Shown here: positions 14,829-23,975 of the stretch, piece by piece
Layout: every line of letters begins with the position of its first letter
How positions within the stretch are numbered: position 1 is the stretch's first letter
Source: Flavobacteriaceae bacterium UBA2000
Lineage (GTDB): Bacteria > Bacteroidota > Bacteroidia > Flavobacteriales > Flavobacteriaceae
Length of the DNA: 27,035 bases
NCBI GenBank assembly: GCA_002335345.1
Contig: DDCS01000097.1
Location: forward strand, 1-27,035
Direction of reading: 5' to 3'
Notes under the pieces: model-generated
Told to the model about the DNA's origin: nothing
Seen by the model: only the letters and a program-made list of their open reading frames with translations
Databases searched by the model: none
Made by a program: the position numbers and the translations under genes

Positions 14829-15586
14829 GACGTAAATAAAGCATGTGCGTTAGCGGTTGTAACCTGATCAACCTCAGTTAAAGGACAATCATAGATCCCA
14901 GCAACACGCTGAGCAATATGGTAAAGATAACTACTTTCATTGCGTTTTCCTCTAAATGGTACTGGGGCTAAGTAAGGGCTATCCGTCTCCAAAACAATAT
15001 GTTTCATCGGAATTTGCGCTAAAAACTGGTCTATTTTGCCATTTTTAAAGGTGGCCACGCCCCCAATACCCAGGGAAAGCCCGAGGCCGATAATGTGATT
15101 TGCCTGTTCGAGGGTTCCGGTAAAACAATGAAAAATGCCTTTAGGCATTGGTCCTTTGACGGCATCGAGTACGTCAAAAATTTCATCAAAGGATTCACGA
15201 CAATGAATGACAATAGGCAAATTAAATTCTTGAGCCCATTTGATTTGCTGAGCAAAGGCTTCTTGCTGCCACGCTAGAGTGTCCCTTTGCCAATACAAAT
15301 CGATTCCAATTTCTCCTACCGCACAAAACGATCGACGAGATAATTCTTTATAGACATGGTCGAGTTCGGCTTGAAAATTTTCTTGAACAGAGGTTGGGTG
15401 CAGGCCCATCATCAAGCGCATGTGTTTGGGGAAACGCTCGGCCAAAGCATACATGGCCTTTGTCGTGGTGGAGTCAATGGCCGGTAAATAGAACTCATGA
15501 ACACCGACGGCTTGCGCTCGATCAATTACCGCATCAATATCCTGAGCAAACTCAGGAAGATAAAGATGGGTATGGGTGTCTATCAC
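14825..15586 (-). CDS. tatD: TatD family metal-dependent hydrolase
   Basis: A 253-residue TIM-barrel hydrolase of the TatD type; members are metal-dependent DNases or phosphodiesterases. Metal ligands are visible in DTHTH (residues 3-7), GEIGIDLYW, PIVIHCRES, IFHCFTG and LETDSPYLAP. The start is a GTG at 15586 that forms a 4-base GTGA overlap with the odhB stop; no ATG fits, since DTHTH must be included. Translation is therefore probably coupled to odhB. It overlaps ansA in the same way. Confidence 0.93.
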   Translation of the reverse strand: MIDTHTHLYLPEFAQDIDAVIDRAQAVGVHEFYLPAIDSTTTKAMYALAERFPKHMRLMMGLHPTSVQENFQAELDHVYKELSRRSFCAVGEIGIDLYWQRDTLAWQQEAFAQQIKWAQEFNLPIVIHCRESFDEIFDVLDAVKGPMPKGIFHCFTGTLEQANHIIGLGLSLGIGGVATFKNGKIDQFLAQIPMKHIVLETDSPYLAPVPFRGKRNESSYLYHIAQRVAGIYDCPLTEVDQVTTANAHALFTS

Positions 15587-16788
15587 AACGCTAATGCCTT
15601 TTTGACGTCGCCATGCATCAAGTGCTGAATCGGGTCCTCTAGGGCTTCTTTAACCGCAACTAAAAATCCTACTGATTCGCGTCCGTCAATGATTCGGTGG
15701 TCATAGCTCAAGGCCACATACATGATTGGGGCTATAGCCACAGCACCATGCTTAACCACAGGGCGATCCACGATATTGTGCATGCCTAAAATACCCGATT
15801 GAGGGGGGTTAATAATAGGGGTGGAGAGCATACTTCCAAAAACACCACCATTGGATATTGTAAATGTTCCTCCGGTCATTTCATCAACGGTAATCTGACC
15901 ATCGCGAGCGCGCAGAGCCAGACGCTTAACCTCAGCCTCTACCCCTTGGAAACTTAATTCTTCAGCGTTACGGATCACGGGGACCATCAAACCTTTCGGT
16001 CCTGAAACTGCGATTGAAATGTCCTTGTAATCATAAGTTACCTTGTGATCTCCATCAATCATTGAATTGACATCAGGGAAAAGCTCTAAAGCGCGTACTA
16101 CAGCCAAAGTAAAAAAAGACATGAATCCTAGACCCACATCGTGTTTGGCTTTAAACGCTTCCTTATACTCATTGCGCAAGGCGAATATGGCACTCATGTC
16201 CACTTCGTTAAACGTAGTGAGCATGGCTGTTTCATTCTTTGCCGAGACGAGTCGTTCAGCAACTTTTCTGCGCAGCATAGAAAGTTTTTGGCGACTTGAA
16301 CCACGGTTTTCTGAAGCCGCACTCCCCATCGCTGGCGCTCCTTTAATTACATCTTCCTTTAAGATTCGACCATCACGCCCCGTACCTTGAATTTGATCGG
16401 CACTAAGGCCCTTTTCATCCATAAGTTTCTTGGCTGAAGGCGACGGAGTGCCTGTAGCATAACTCACTGTTTTTACCGGCGTATGTGCTGTCGTAGCGGC
16501 TGCATTAGGGGCCGGTGATGCGGCCTTAGGCGCCGCCCCTCCCTCAGGACGAGCAGCATCTGTATCGATCAAACAAACCACTTGACCTACAGCCACAGCA
16601 TCTCCTTCTTCGGCTTTTAAGGTAATGATTCCACTGGCCTCAGCGGGGAGCTCTAAAGTTGCTTTATCGCTATCCACCTCGGCGATGGCCTGATCTTTTT
16701 CAACATAATCGCCATCGGCTACGAGCCATTGTGCAATTTCAACTTCTGTAATCGATTCGCCCGGAGAGGGCACTTTCATTTCTAACAT
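15583..16788 (-). CDS. odhB: 2-oxoglutarate dehydrogenase E2 (dihydrolipoyl succinyltransferase)
   Basis: A complete 401-residue acyltransferase of the 2-oxoglutarate dehydrogenase complex. Domains in order: a lipoyl domain (1-76) with the lipoylated lysine in EVDSDKATLE (Lys42); an Ala/Pro-rich linker; the peripheral subunit-binding domain SPSAKKLMDEKGLSADQIQG (about 115-150); and the catalytic domain ending with SYDHRIIDGRESV (His364, Asp368). It moves succinyl groups from E1 to coenzyme A. It begins 14 bp after sucA and belongs to the same transcript. The E3 gene is not in the window. GC is locally very high in the linker. Confidence 0.97.
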   Translation of the reverse strand: MLEMKVPSPGESITEVEIAQWLVADGDYVEKDQAIAEVDSDKATLELPAEASGIITLKAEEGDAVAVGQVVCLIDTDAARPEGGAAPKAASPAPNAAATTAHTPVKTVSYATGTPSPSAKKLMDEKGLSADQIQGTGRDGRILKEDVIKGAPAMGSAASENRGSSRQKLSMLRRKVAERLVSAKNETAMLTTFNEVDMSAIFALRNEYKEAFKAKHDVGLGFMSFFTLAVVRALELFPDVNSMIDGDHKVTYDYKDISIAVSGPKGLMVPVIRNAEELSFQGVEAEVKRLALRARDGQITVDEMTGGTFTISNGGVFGSMLSTPIINPPQSGILGMHNIVDRPVVKHGAVAIAPIMYVALSYDHRIIDGRESVGFLVAVKEALEDPIQHLMHGDVKKALAL

Positions 16789-16802
16789 AATACAACGGTT
16801 AC

Positions 16803-19550
16803 TTATGGTGTATTGGGTGTGTCAAAGACACTGTCTAAAACTTTTTTATGACGCGCTTTAGAACGTGCGCTACTTCCTGCGGCAGGTGAGCTATGCACGT
16901 TTCTCGAAGCCAAACGCAAAGGCACTGATTTGAAATTCATGAGCATAAAACCCCATGCGCCCATATTGGCAGGTTCCTCTTGAGCCCAAACATAATCATG
17001 GACCTTTGGATAAGTCGCAATAACCTGCTCAATCTGTGCTACGGGCAATGGAAATAGTTGTTCCAATCGTACCAGAGCCACATCGTCACGTCCATTTTCT
17101 TGGCGACGTTGTACCATATCGTAGTAAAACTTTCCGGTACAGAACACCAAGGAGGTTACTTTTTTCTTGTCGCAATGTTGATCGTCAATGACCGGCATAA
17201 ATTGTCCCTGGGCTAAAGATTCCCGAGTGGAGACCACATCAGGATGACGCAACAAACTCTTAGGGGTAAATACGATCAATGGTTTTCTGAAATTCCACTT
17301 CATTTGACGGCGCAACAAGTGGAATAAATTCGCTGGAGTGGTCACGTCGGCGATCACCATGTTTTGTCGAGAACACAATTGCAGGTAGCGCTCCATTCGG
17401 GCACTTGAGTGCTCAGAGCCTTGCCCTTCATAACCATGCGGCAATAACATCACCAATCCATTTTGGATTTTCCATTTACTCTCGGCAGCGGAAATATATT
17501 GATCGAGCATAATCTGGGCCCCATTGGAAAAATCTCCAAATTGGGCCTCCCAAATAGTCAAAGTTTTTGGGGCGGCCATCGCATAACCATAATCAAAGCC
17601 CACTACGGCATACTCCGAAAGCAATGAATTAAAAATATCCATATGCCCAGCCAGACCTAAGGTATTGTGTAGGTTGATTTCTTCAGAATCATCCTCAGTT
17701 TTTTTGACGGCGTGTCTATGAGAAAAAGTGCCCCGCTCCACATCTTGACCAGAAATACGCACATTGAACCCTTCTTTCATCAAAGTAGCATAAGCCAAAA
17801 GCTCTCCCATGGCCCAGTCTAAGGTGTTTTCTTGGAAATAGCGCTGATTTCTGTCTTGAATAATGCGCTCAATTTTTTTGATAAATTTCTTGTCTTTAGG
17901 CAGTTGGGTTATCCCTTCTGCTAAAAGATCCAATTCCTTTTGAGGAAAACGAGTATCTACCTGCGATAAGATATCTTCAGCGCTCCCGAGTCTGTACTCC
18001 GCCCAATCATCGGCAAGTATCTCGGTAACCACCGTTTTATCTTTTTCTCGAGAAGCCGCTAAATCTTCCTCTAAGGCATTTTTATATTCTTGCTCAAGTG
18101 ACGGAATAAAATGGGCATCGATGACCCCTTCTGCCATCAATCGATCCGCATAAATATCTCTAGGATTTTTATGACGCCCTATGGCTTTGTAAAGACTCGG
18201 CTGGGTAAATCGAGGTTCATCACCTTCATTATGTCCATATTTTCGATAACCCAGCACATCTATAAAGACGTCGCGTCCAAAGGTCATTCTGAAGTCCAAA
18301 GCAAATTTAAACGCATGACAAACCGCTTCGGCGTCATCTGCATTTACGTGCAATACCGGCGAAAGGGTAACCTTACCAATATCGGTACAATAGGTGGAAG
18401 AACGGGCATCGAGATAATTCGTGGTAAATCCAACTTGATTGTTGGCCACAATGTGAATCGTCCCTCCCGTTTTATAACCATCGAGTTGCGCCATTTGAAT
18501 CACCTCATATACGACCCCTTGCCCAGCGATCGCCGCATCGCCGTGAATCAGTATCGGGAGGATTTTTGAAGCGTCTCCTTTTAAAGGCCCATCGATTTTA
18601 GCACGACAGATCCCCTCCACTACCGCATCAACCGCTTCAAGGTGAGAAGGATTGGGAGCCAAGTCCATACGTATTTCCTTGCCCCCATCTGTCTTTCTGA
18701 AACTGGTCCAGCCCATGTGATATTTTACATCGCCATCAAATAAGTCATCCTCGGCGTATTCCTTGCTGTCAAATTCACTAAAAATCGCCTCAGCAGATTT
18801 GCCAAAAATATTGGCCAAAACATTCAATCGCCCACGATGCGCCATGCCCACAACAAATTGGGTCACCCCGCGCTCTGATCCTTGTTCAATCAAAGCGTCA
18901 AGCCCCGGTATAATGGCATCGACGCCTTCAATGGAAAATCGCTTTTGGCCGACATATTTGGAATGTAAAAAACTTTCAAAAGAAATGGCCTGATTCAACT
19001 TGTTCAGGATATGCTTTTTTTCTTGTGGGGAAAATTTCGGGTGGTTATCGTTGACATTCAGCCAGTTTTGAATCCATTGAATCTCTTCTGGATTTCGAAT
19101 ATACATATATTCAATACCAATTGAATCACAATAAATCTGATCCAAATGATGACAAATATTGCGCAGACTGGTTTTACCAATCCCCAAAATACTGCCCGCC
19201 TCAAAATCCTGATCTAAATCTTCTTGAGCCAACCCAAAATTCTCAAGCGCCAAAGTAGGCTTGTACTGTCGGCGTTCACGAACCGGGTTTGTTTTGGTAA
19301 ACAAATGCCCTCTGGTGCGATAGGCATCGATCAATTTGATTACCTGAAATTCTTTCAGTACTTGAGCAGGAAGTCCGGTGGGCATTTCAACACCTAAAGC
19401 TTCAAGGGAACCATGCTCAATCGCAAAATCAAAGCCTTGAAAAAAAGCTTTCCAACTCGGCTCGATCAGGTCAGGAGTTTGCAGGTATTTATCGTAAAGC
19501 TCAGCGATGTACGACGGATGTACGGCATTGAGAAATGAAAATCGATCCAT
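16803..19550 (-). CDS. sucA: 2-oxoglutarate dehydrogenase E1
   Basis: A complete 915-residue thiamine-diphosphate enzyme that decarboxylates 2-oxoglutarate in the TCA cycle. It contains the N-terminal MDRFSFLNAVHPSYIAELYD segment that binds E2, the E1 signature GMAHRGRLNVLANIFGK, the NPSHLEAVDAVVEG and HGDAAIAGQGVVYE motifs, the TPP-binding VNADDAEAVCHAF, and the C-terminal transketolase-like domain. The ATG at 19550 is chosen because MDRFSFLN is the family N-terminus. A frame opening 20 residues earlier would begin upstream of the probable promoter element. Transcribed with odhB. Confidence 0.97.
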   Translation of the reverse strand: MDRFSFLNAVHPSYIAELYDKYLQTPDLIEPSWKAFFQGFDFAIEHGSLEALGVEMPTGLPAQVLKEFQVIKLIDAYRTRGHLFTKTNPVRERRQYKPTLALENFGLAQEDLDQDFEAGSILGIGKTSLRNICHHLDQIYCDSIGIEYMYIRNPEEIQWIQNWLNVNDNHPKFSPQEKKHILNKLNQAISFESFLHSKYVGQKRFSIEGVDAIIPGLDALIEQGSERGVTQFVVGMAHRGRLNVLANIFGKSAEAIFSEFDSKEYAEDDLFDGDVKYHMGWTSFRKTDGGKEIRMDLAPNPSHLEAVDAVVEGICRAKIDGPLKGDASKILPILIHGDAAIAGQGVVYEVIQMAQLDGYKTGGTIHIVANNQVGFTTNYLDARSSTYCTDIGKVTLSPVLHVNADDAEAVCHAFKFALDFRMTFGRDVFIDVLGYRKYGHNEGDEPRFTQPSLYKAIGRHKNPRDIYADRLMAEGVIDAHFIPSLEQEYKNALEEDLAASREKDKTVVTEILADDWAEYRLGSAEDILSQVDTRFPQKELDLLAEGITQLPKDKKFIKKIERIIQDRNQRYFQENTLDWAMGELLAYATLMKEGFNVRISGQDVERGTFSHRHAVKKTEDDSEEINLHNTLGLAGHMDIFNSLLSEYAVVGFDYGYAMAAPKTLTIWEAQFGDFSNGAQIMLDQYISAAESKWKIQNGLVMLLPHGYEGQGSEHSSARMERYLQLCSRQNMVIADVTTPANLFHLLRRQMKWNFRKPLIVFTPKSLLRHPDVVSTRESLAQGQFMPVIDDQHCDKKKVTSLVFCTGKFYYDMVQRRQENGRDDVALVRLEQLFPLPVAQIEQVIATYPKVHDYVWAQEEPANMGAWGFMLMNFKSVPLRLASRNVHSSPAAGSSARSKARHKKVLDSVFDTPNTP

Positions 19551-19588
19551 AAGTGAGAATCCTGCTTGGGTTTTTAATTCTGACGTTG

Positions 19589-19596
19589 CAAAAATA
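19589..19596 (-). promoter_or_regulatory. Probable -7 promoter element of sucA operon
   Basis: TATTTTTG on the minus strand fits TANNTTTG exactly, 38 bases before the sucA ATG, leaving a leader of about 33 bases. A TTG at the usual -33 spacing is not seen. Confidence 0.45.
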
Positions 19597-19670
19597 CAAT
19601 AAATCAGCAATACAGCAGGGCATAAGTATAGAATTATAGGCGGCCAAAAATGAGAAGAACTATCCGCTCT

Positions 19671-19690
19671 GTCTAAAAAAATTTTTAGAC
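19671..19690 (-). terminator. AT-rich palindrome overlapping the end of the polyprenyl synthase gene
   Basis: GTCTAAAAA and TTTTTAGAC form a 9-bp inverted repeat with a 2-base centre; the TAA stop of the polyprenyl synthase gene lies inside it. It could end transcription in either direction, but the stem is weak and no separate T run follows. Confidence 0.35.
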
Positions 19691-20659
19691 GTTTCTGTTC
19701 ATCAGGGCCTTTCCAAAATCACTTAAATACGCCTTGGCTTGATCGGATAAATGGGCCTGGTCAAGTTGCGCAAAAGCACGTTGGGTATGCTCTTTAATGG
19801 ACTCCTGGATCGCCTGGGTGGCTCCTGTGGCTTCAAACAATGTTTTGACCTGCTTCACTTTTTCACTGGACTCAATATTTTGATTGCCAAAATAGTCTAA
19901 TAAGGCTTGTTGTTGTTCAAGCGTGCCTTTGGTCATGGCACTGATATACAAAAAGGTCTTTTTACTGCTCAAAATATCTCCGCCCACTTGTTTGCCAAAA
20001 ACCTCAGGATCGCCGAAGGCATCTAAAAAATCGTCTTGCAGTTGAAATGCCACGCCCAGACTGCGGCCAAACTCATAAATCAGATCTTGCTGTACCCGAT
20101 CTACTTGGGCGACAATGGCCCCCATCTTCATGGCTGCTCCTACCAAGACTGCCGTCTTGTAATTGATCATTTGGAGGTATTCTTCCATACCCACTTCCTC
20201 TCGCTGTTCAAAATCAATATCATATTGTTGCCCTTCACACACCTCTATGGCCGTCTGACTGAATAATTTGGACAAGGCGCTAAAGGTCTCGGGAGGATAG
20301 GACTCAAAATGACGATAGGCCAAAATCAACAGGGCATCCCCAGAGAGAATCCCTGTGTTCAAATCCCATTTGTGATGGACCGTTTGATGCCCCCTGCGCA
20401 AGGGCGCTTGATCCATAATGTCGTCATGGATCAGGGAAAAATTGTGAAATAGTTCTACGGCCAATGCGGCGGGAATTGCCTTTTGATATTCCCCCTGAAA
20501 ACACTCGCAGGCCATGAGCGTCAATACGGGACGCAATCGCTTTCCTCCTAATGAGAGAATATACTCAATGGGCGCATACAAGCCCTGCGGAGACTCCGGC
20601 AATTTCGCCCCGGCTAAAGCGCGATCAATCGCCTCTTTATAAAACCCAATTTGCTGCAT
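19685..20659 (-). CDS. Short-chain polyprenyl diphosphate synthase
   Basis: A complete 324-residue all-helical trans-prenyltransferase. Both aspartate-rich metal motifs are present: LIHDDIMD (Asp79, Asp80, Asp83) and LQDDFLDAFGD (Asp209, Asp210, Asp213), with GGKRLRP (38-44) at the diphosphate-binding site. It condenses isopentenyl diphosphate with an allylic diphosphate. A phenylalanine five residues before the first motif and the lack of a two-residue insertion there point to a C15-C20 product such as geranylgeranyl diphosphate; this is inference. The end of the protein contains a palindrome at the stop codon. Confidence 0.93.
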   Translation of the reverse strand: MQQIGFYKEAIDRALAGAKLPESPQGLYAPIEYILSLGGKRLRPVLTLMACECFQGEYQKAIPAALAVELFHNFSLIHDDIMDQAPLRRGHQTVHHKWDLNTGILSGDALLILAYRHFESYPPETFSALSKLFSQTAIEVCEGQQYDIDFEQREEVGMEEYLQMINYKTAVLVGAAMKMGAIVAQVDRVQQDLIYEFGRSLGVAFQLQDDFLDAFGDPEVFGKQVGGDILSSKKTFLYISAMTKGTLEQQQALLDYFGNQNIESSEKVKQVKTLFEATGATQAIQESIKEHTQRAFAQLDQAHLSDQAKAYLSDFGKALMNRNV

Positions 20660-20797
20660 CCCCTATTTTTGTGCTAAAATACATTTTCATCACGTGCCTC
20701 AGTAGCTTGAACATAAAAAATTGGGGGAAACCAAGCCAAAAGGTCAATTTTTATGCGGGATAATTAGGGATGTTAAATTTTTGTAAACTTAGGAAAC

Positions 20798-20832
20798 TTT
20801 TGTGGTGTTAAAAGTTTTCTTGATTACATTTG
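20798..20832 (+). promoter_or_regulatory. Candidate promoter of the efflux operon
   Basis: TTTTG at 20798-20802 and TACATTTG at 20825-20832 match the Bacteroidota -33 and -7 elements with 22 bases between them. The start of transcription would fall within a few bases of the TetR ATG at 20839, so the mRNA would be leaderless or nearly so. The motif is good; the position is unusual. Confidence 0.45.
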
Positions 20833-20838
20833 CGCGCT

Positions 20839-21444
20839 ATGAAAGAGAAAATAATTACCAAAGCTGGAGAGCTCTTTTTAAATTTTGGTTTTAAGAGCAT
20901 TACCATGGACGACATTGCTCGAGAGCTGTCCATGTCCAAAAAAACGATCTATAGCTGTTTTGAAAACAAGACAGCACTCGTTAGATCGGTTACGGAATCT
21001 ATTTACGGTATTGTCATTCGCGGCATAGACAGTATTTGCCAAAAACAGCTCAATCCTATTGAGGAGCTTTATGAGATTAAAAAGTTCGTTTCGTTGCAAT
21101 TAAATGACGAAAAATCATCGCCCCAGTTTCAATTACAGAAATATTACCCCGAAATTTTTGAGCAAATCCAGGGCAATAACTTTGAGCTCATTCACGGCAT
21201 TACGATAAACAATCTAAAAAGAGGGATTGATCAAGGACTCTATCGCGATAATGTCAATGTCGAATTTGTCGCACGGATTTATTTTATCGGCATGACAGGC
21301 ATTAAAGACGATACAATTTTTCCCATCACAGAATTCCCGAAAATACGCCTGATTGAATCCTATTTAGATTATCACTTACGCGGTATTGTCACCAAAAAAG
21401 GCTTAGCGCTCCTGAATAAATACACCGATCAAAACACACTATGA
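20839..21444 (+). CDS. TetR/AcrR family transcriptional regulator
   Basis: A 201-residue regulator. The N-terminal helix-turn-helix domain is clear: IITKAGELFLNFGFKSITMD, then DIARELSMSKKTIYSCFENK. The remaining 150 residues form the variable ligand-binding helical domain. It starts with ATG at 20839; a TTG three codons earlier lies inside the promoter motif. Its stop overlaps the start of the TolC gene (ATGA), so it is the first gene of the efflux operon and would be expected to repress it in the absence of a toxic ligand. The ligand is unknown. Confidence 0.93.
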   Translation: MKEKIITKAGELFLNFGFKSITMDDIARELSMSKKTIYSCFENKTALVRSVTESIYGIVIRGIDSICQKQLNPIEELYEIKKFVSLQLNDEKSSPQFQLQKYYPEIFEQIQGNNFELIHGITINNLKRGIDQGLYRDNVNVEFVARIYFIGMTGIKDDTIFPITEFPKIRLIESYLDYHLRGIVTKKGLALLNKYTDQNTL

Positions 21445-22784
21445 AAAAGATTTTAATTCTGGTTCTCGCGGGATTCTACTTCGCCCCCTTGAAGGCCCAA
21501 CAAACGAGCTATAGTCTGAGTCTTGAGCAAGCCATCGCCCTGGCTCAAGACAGCAGCTATGCCAGTTTAAACGCCCGCCGTGAAATGACTCGGGCCTTAA
21601 AAAAGAAATGGGAAACGACCGCCACGGGCTTGCCTCAAATCAATGGGGCGATTAACTACAACAATAACATAAAACAGCCCGTAACCTTGATTCCTGGTGA
21701 AATTACAGGAGGGGCGCCCGGGAGTTTTACCCCGGTTATTTTTGGGACCCAGCAAAATGCCACGGCCCAAGCCACCCTCGAACAACTGATCTTTGACGGC
21801 AGCTATCTCGTGGGGCTCCAAGCCGCGAAAACATTTTTAGATTTTTCAAAAAACGCTTACGAAAAAACACAAATTGAAGTTGAGAAAAGTGTCGTGAATG
21901 CCTATGGGAGCGCTAAAATGGCCGAGGCACTCGTATCGGTCTTTGACAACAACTACAAGACCCTTAAAAAATCCTATGACGAGCTCCAAATTGTTTATGA
22001 GAACGGATTGACTGAACTCGAAGCCCTAGAACAGCTGGAAATCACCTTGCTCGAAGTAAAAGGCTATTTGGACAACGCTCAGCGGAGTCAGCGTCTTGCT
22101 CAGCATCTTTTGCGGGCCACTTTGGGACTCCCCTTAGCCACTGAATTGATTTTAACCGACGAGCTGGACACCCTTGTTTTGCGTGCTGGCGAGGAAATAA
22201 ATCCTGAGATCAGTTTGGATCTACAAAAACAGATTGATGTGCGCATTGCAGAAAATTTCACAGAACAAAGACGTTTAGAGTGGCAGCTCGAACGCAGTCG
22301 TGCCCTGCCTAGTTTATCGGCCTTTGCCAATTACAGTACTCAAGCATTCAGCAACGATTTTACTTTTACCGACAACACCCAACAATGGTTCCAATCCTCT
22401 GTCCTCGGCATAAGAATGCAGGTCCCCCTCTTTAGTAGTGGGTTTCGCAGTGCACGAAGCAGTCAGGCAAAAATAGCTTGGGACCAAGCCAAAACTGAGT
22501 TTGCGCAAACCAAACAAGCCACGCAAATCGCCTTTGAAAATGCTTTGAGCGATTTTAATTTGTCCAAAGACAATTTTGGCAATGCCTCAAAGAGCTTGAA
22601 TTTAGCAGAACGTGTGGCCAAAAAAAATCAAATCAAATTTGACCAAGGCATTGCCAGCAGCTTTGATCTTTATCAGGCACAGGCCCAATTCTATCGGGCG
22701 CAACAAAACTATTACACCTCACTTTTGGCCTTACTCAATGCCAAAACGGTCCTCGAAACCTTTATCAACCCCCCAACTTTTTAA
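21441..22784 (+). CDS. TolC-family outer-membrane efflux channel
   Basis: A 447-residue outer-membrane factor. A signal peptide (MKKILILVLAGFYFAPLKAQ) is followed by two homologous halves of about 200 residues, each with helical pairs and two outer-membrane strands. Typical segments are SLSLEQAIALAQDSSY, KSVVNAYGSAKMAEALVSVF and the C-terminal FDLYQAQAQFYRAQQNYYTS. It forms a trimeric duct connected to the adaptor and pump encoded downstream. It overlaps the tetR stop by 4 bp, and 9 bp separate it from the adaptor gene. Confidence 0.93.
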   Translation: MKKILILVLAGFYFAPLKAQQTSYSLSLEQAIALAQDSSYASLNARREMTRALKKKWETTATGLPQINGAINYNNNIKQPVTLIPGEITGGAPGSFTPVIFGTQQNATAQATLEQLIFDGSYLVGLQAAKTFLDFSKNAYEKTQIEVEKSVVNAYGSAKMAEALVSVFDNNYKTLKKSYDELQIVYENGLTELEALEQLEITLLEVKGYLDNAQRSQRLAQHLLRATLGLPLATELILTDELDTLVLRAGEEINPEISLDLQKQIDVRIAENFTEQRRLEWQLERSRALPSLSAFANYSTQAFSNDFTFTDNTQQWFQSSVLGIRMQVPLFSSGFRSARSSQAKIAWDQAKTEFAQTKQATQIAFENALSDFNLSKDNFGNASKSLNLAERVAKKNQIKFDQGIASSFDLYQAQAQFYRAQQNYYTSLLALLNAKTVLETFINPPTF

Positions 22785-22793
22785 TCTGTTACC

Positions 22794-23975
22794 ATGAATA
22801 AATACATACTCCTTTCGCTTTGGGCCAGTTTAAGCCTTTTGAGCTGTCAAGAAAAAAAACAAACCGTTGAAGAGGTTATTGCCACCAATGATTTAGCCCA
22901 ATTACGTGCCCAACGCGCCGCAATAGGGGATCAACACCAAGCCCTTTCTCAAGATTTAGAAGCATTGGACAGAGCCATCGGCAAACTCGATCAAAATGAA
23001 AAATTATCTTTGGTCACCGCCCTAGTCATCTCCCCCGAACGCTTTGAACACTATCTACAGGTTCAAGGGGATGTAGCGACCAAGCAAAACATAGTCCTTT
23101 ATCCTCAGTTTTCAGGTCAACTCCAAACACTGCATGTCTCTGTGGGGGATCAGGTTAAAAAAGGAGATCTTTTGGCGACCCTAGACGACAACGGAATGGC
23201 ACAACAGCTCAATCAATTAATGGTTCAAGAAGCTCTGGCCAAAACTACTTTTGAACGTCAAGAAAAACTTTGGCATCAAAATATTGGGAGCGAATTGCAA
23301 TACTTGCAAGCCAAGACACAATATGAAGCCCAGCGCAGTTTGACCCAACAAGTTGCACAGCAGCTTGAAAAAAGTAAAATCGTGGCCCCGTTTGACGGAA
23401 CTATAGATGCCGTATTGGCAGAGGCAGGAACTGTCGTTAGTGCCGGAATGAGTCCGGTATTTAGACTGGTTAACCTCAGCAATATGTATCTGAAAGCAGA
23501 TGTTCCTGAAGGCTATCTCAACGATGTTGTGGCAGGAAAAAAAGTCATCGTGAACTTTCCAGTACTCCGTCTTGAAGTCCCTTCGAAAATTCGAAGTGTA
23601 GGTCGTTATATTAATCCGGACAACAGAACGTTTAGTGTCGAGGTCGATTTGCCCAATAACAAAGCGCAAATCAAACCTAACCTCACCGCGCAAATTAATA
23701 TTAATGATTACACCAATGACCAAGCCCTTTTGGTCCCACAATCTGTCATTTCAGAAAATGCAGCCGGCGAGCAATATGTCTACACCACCCAATACGATCA
23801 AGAGCGCAATCAATCTATGGCCAAAAAACAGATGGTCGTCACCGGAAAAACCGAAGGCGATTTTGTTGAGATTATTCAAGGCATTCAGCCTGGAGACACG
23901 GTAATTGCTGAAGGTGCCCGTAGTGTAAAGGATGGACAACCTATTTCAATTCTCAAGACCATAACTCATGAGTAA
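22794..23975 (+). CDS. RND efflux periplasmic adaptor (membrane fusion protein)
   Basis: A 393-residue lipoprotein with a lipobox at SLLSCQ (Cys18). Domains in order: an unusually placed N-terminal coiled segment (about 25-70, rich in Ala/Gln/Leu); the lipoyl/hairpin region LYPQFSGQLQTLHVSVGDQV then KKGDLLATLDDNG; the alpha-hairpin; the second lipoyl half KIVAPFDGTIDAVLAEAG; the beta-barrel; and the membrane-proximal domain QGIQPGDTVIAEGARSVKDG. It bridges the pump and the TolC-type channel. The last 8 bases overlap the pump gene start. Confidence 0.94.
   Translation: MNKYILLSLWASLSLLSCQEKKQTVEEVIATNDLAQLRAQRAAIGDQHQALSQDLEALDRAIGKLDQNEKLSLVTALVISPERFEHYLQVQGDVATKQNIVLYPQFSGQLQTLHVSVGDQVKKGDLLATLDDNGMAQQLNQLMVQEALAKTTFERQEKLWHQNIGSELQYLQAKTQYEAQRSLTQQVAQQLEKSKIVAPFDGTIDAVLAEAGTVVSAGMSPVFRLVNLSNMYLKADVPEGYLNDVVAGKKVIVNFPVLRLEVPSKIRSVGRYINPDNRTFSVEVDLPNNKAQIKPNLTAQININDYTNDQALLVPQSVISENAAGEQYVYTTQYDQERNQSMAKKQMVVTGKTEGDFVEIIQGIQPGDTVIAEGARSVKDGQPISILKTITHE

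Noticed and set aside
16501..16560. Locally very high GC in the odhB linker as a sign of foreign DNA
   Set aside because: The linker codes for Ala/Pro/Gly repeats, which force GC-rich codons.
18111..18569. Plus-strand open frame of 152 codons inside sucA
   Set aside because: Antisense shadow of the E1 active-site region; no family resemblance.
23217..23741. Minus-strand open frame of 174 codons inside the adaptor gene
   Set aside because: Antisense shadow of the adaptor, which has a lipobox and clear domains in the other direction.
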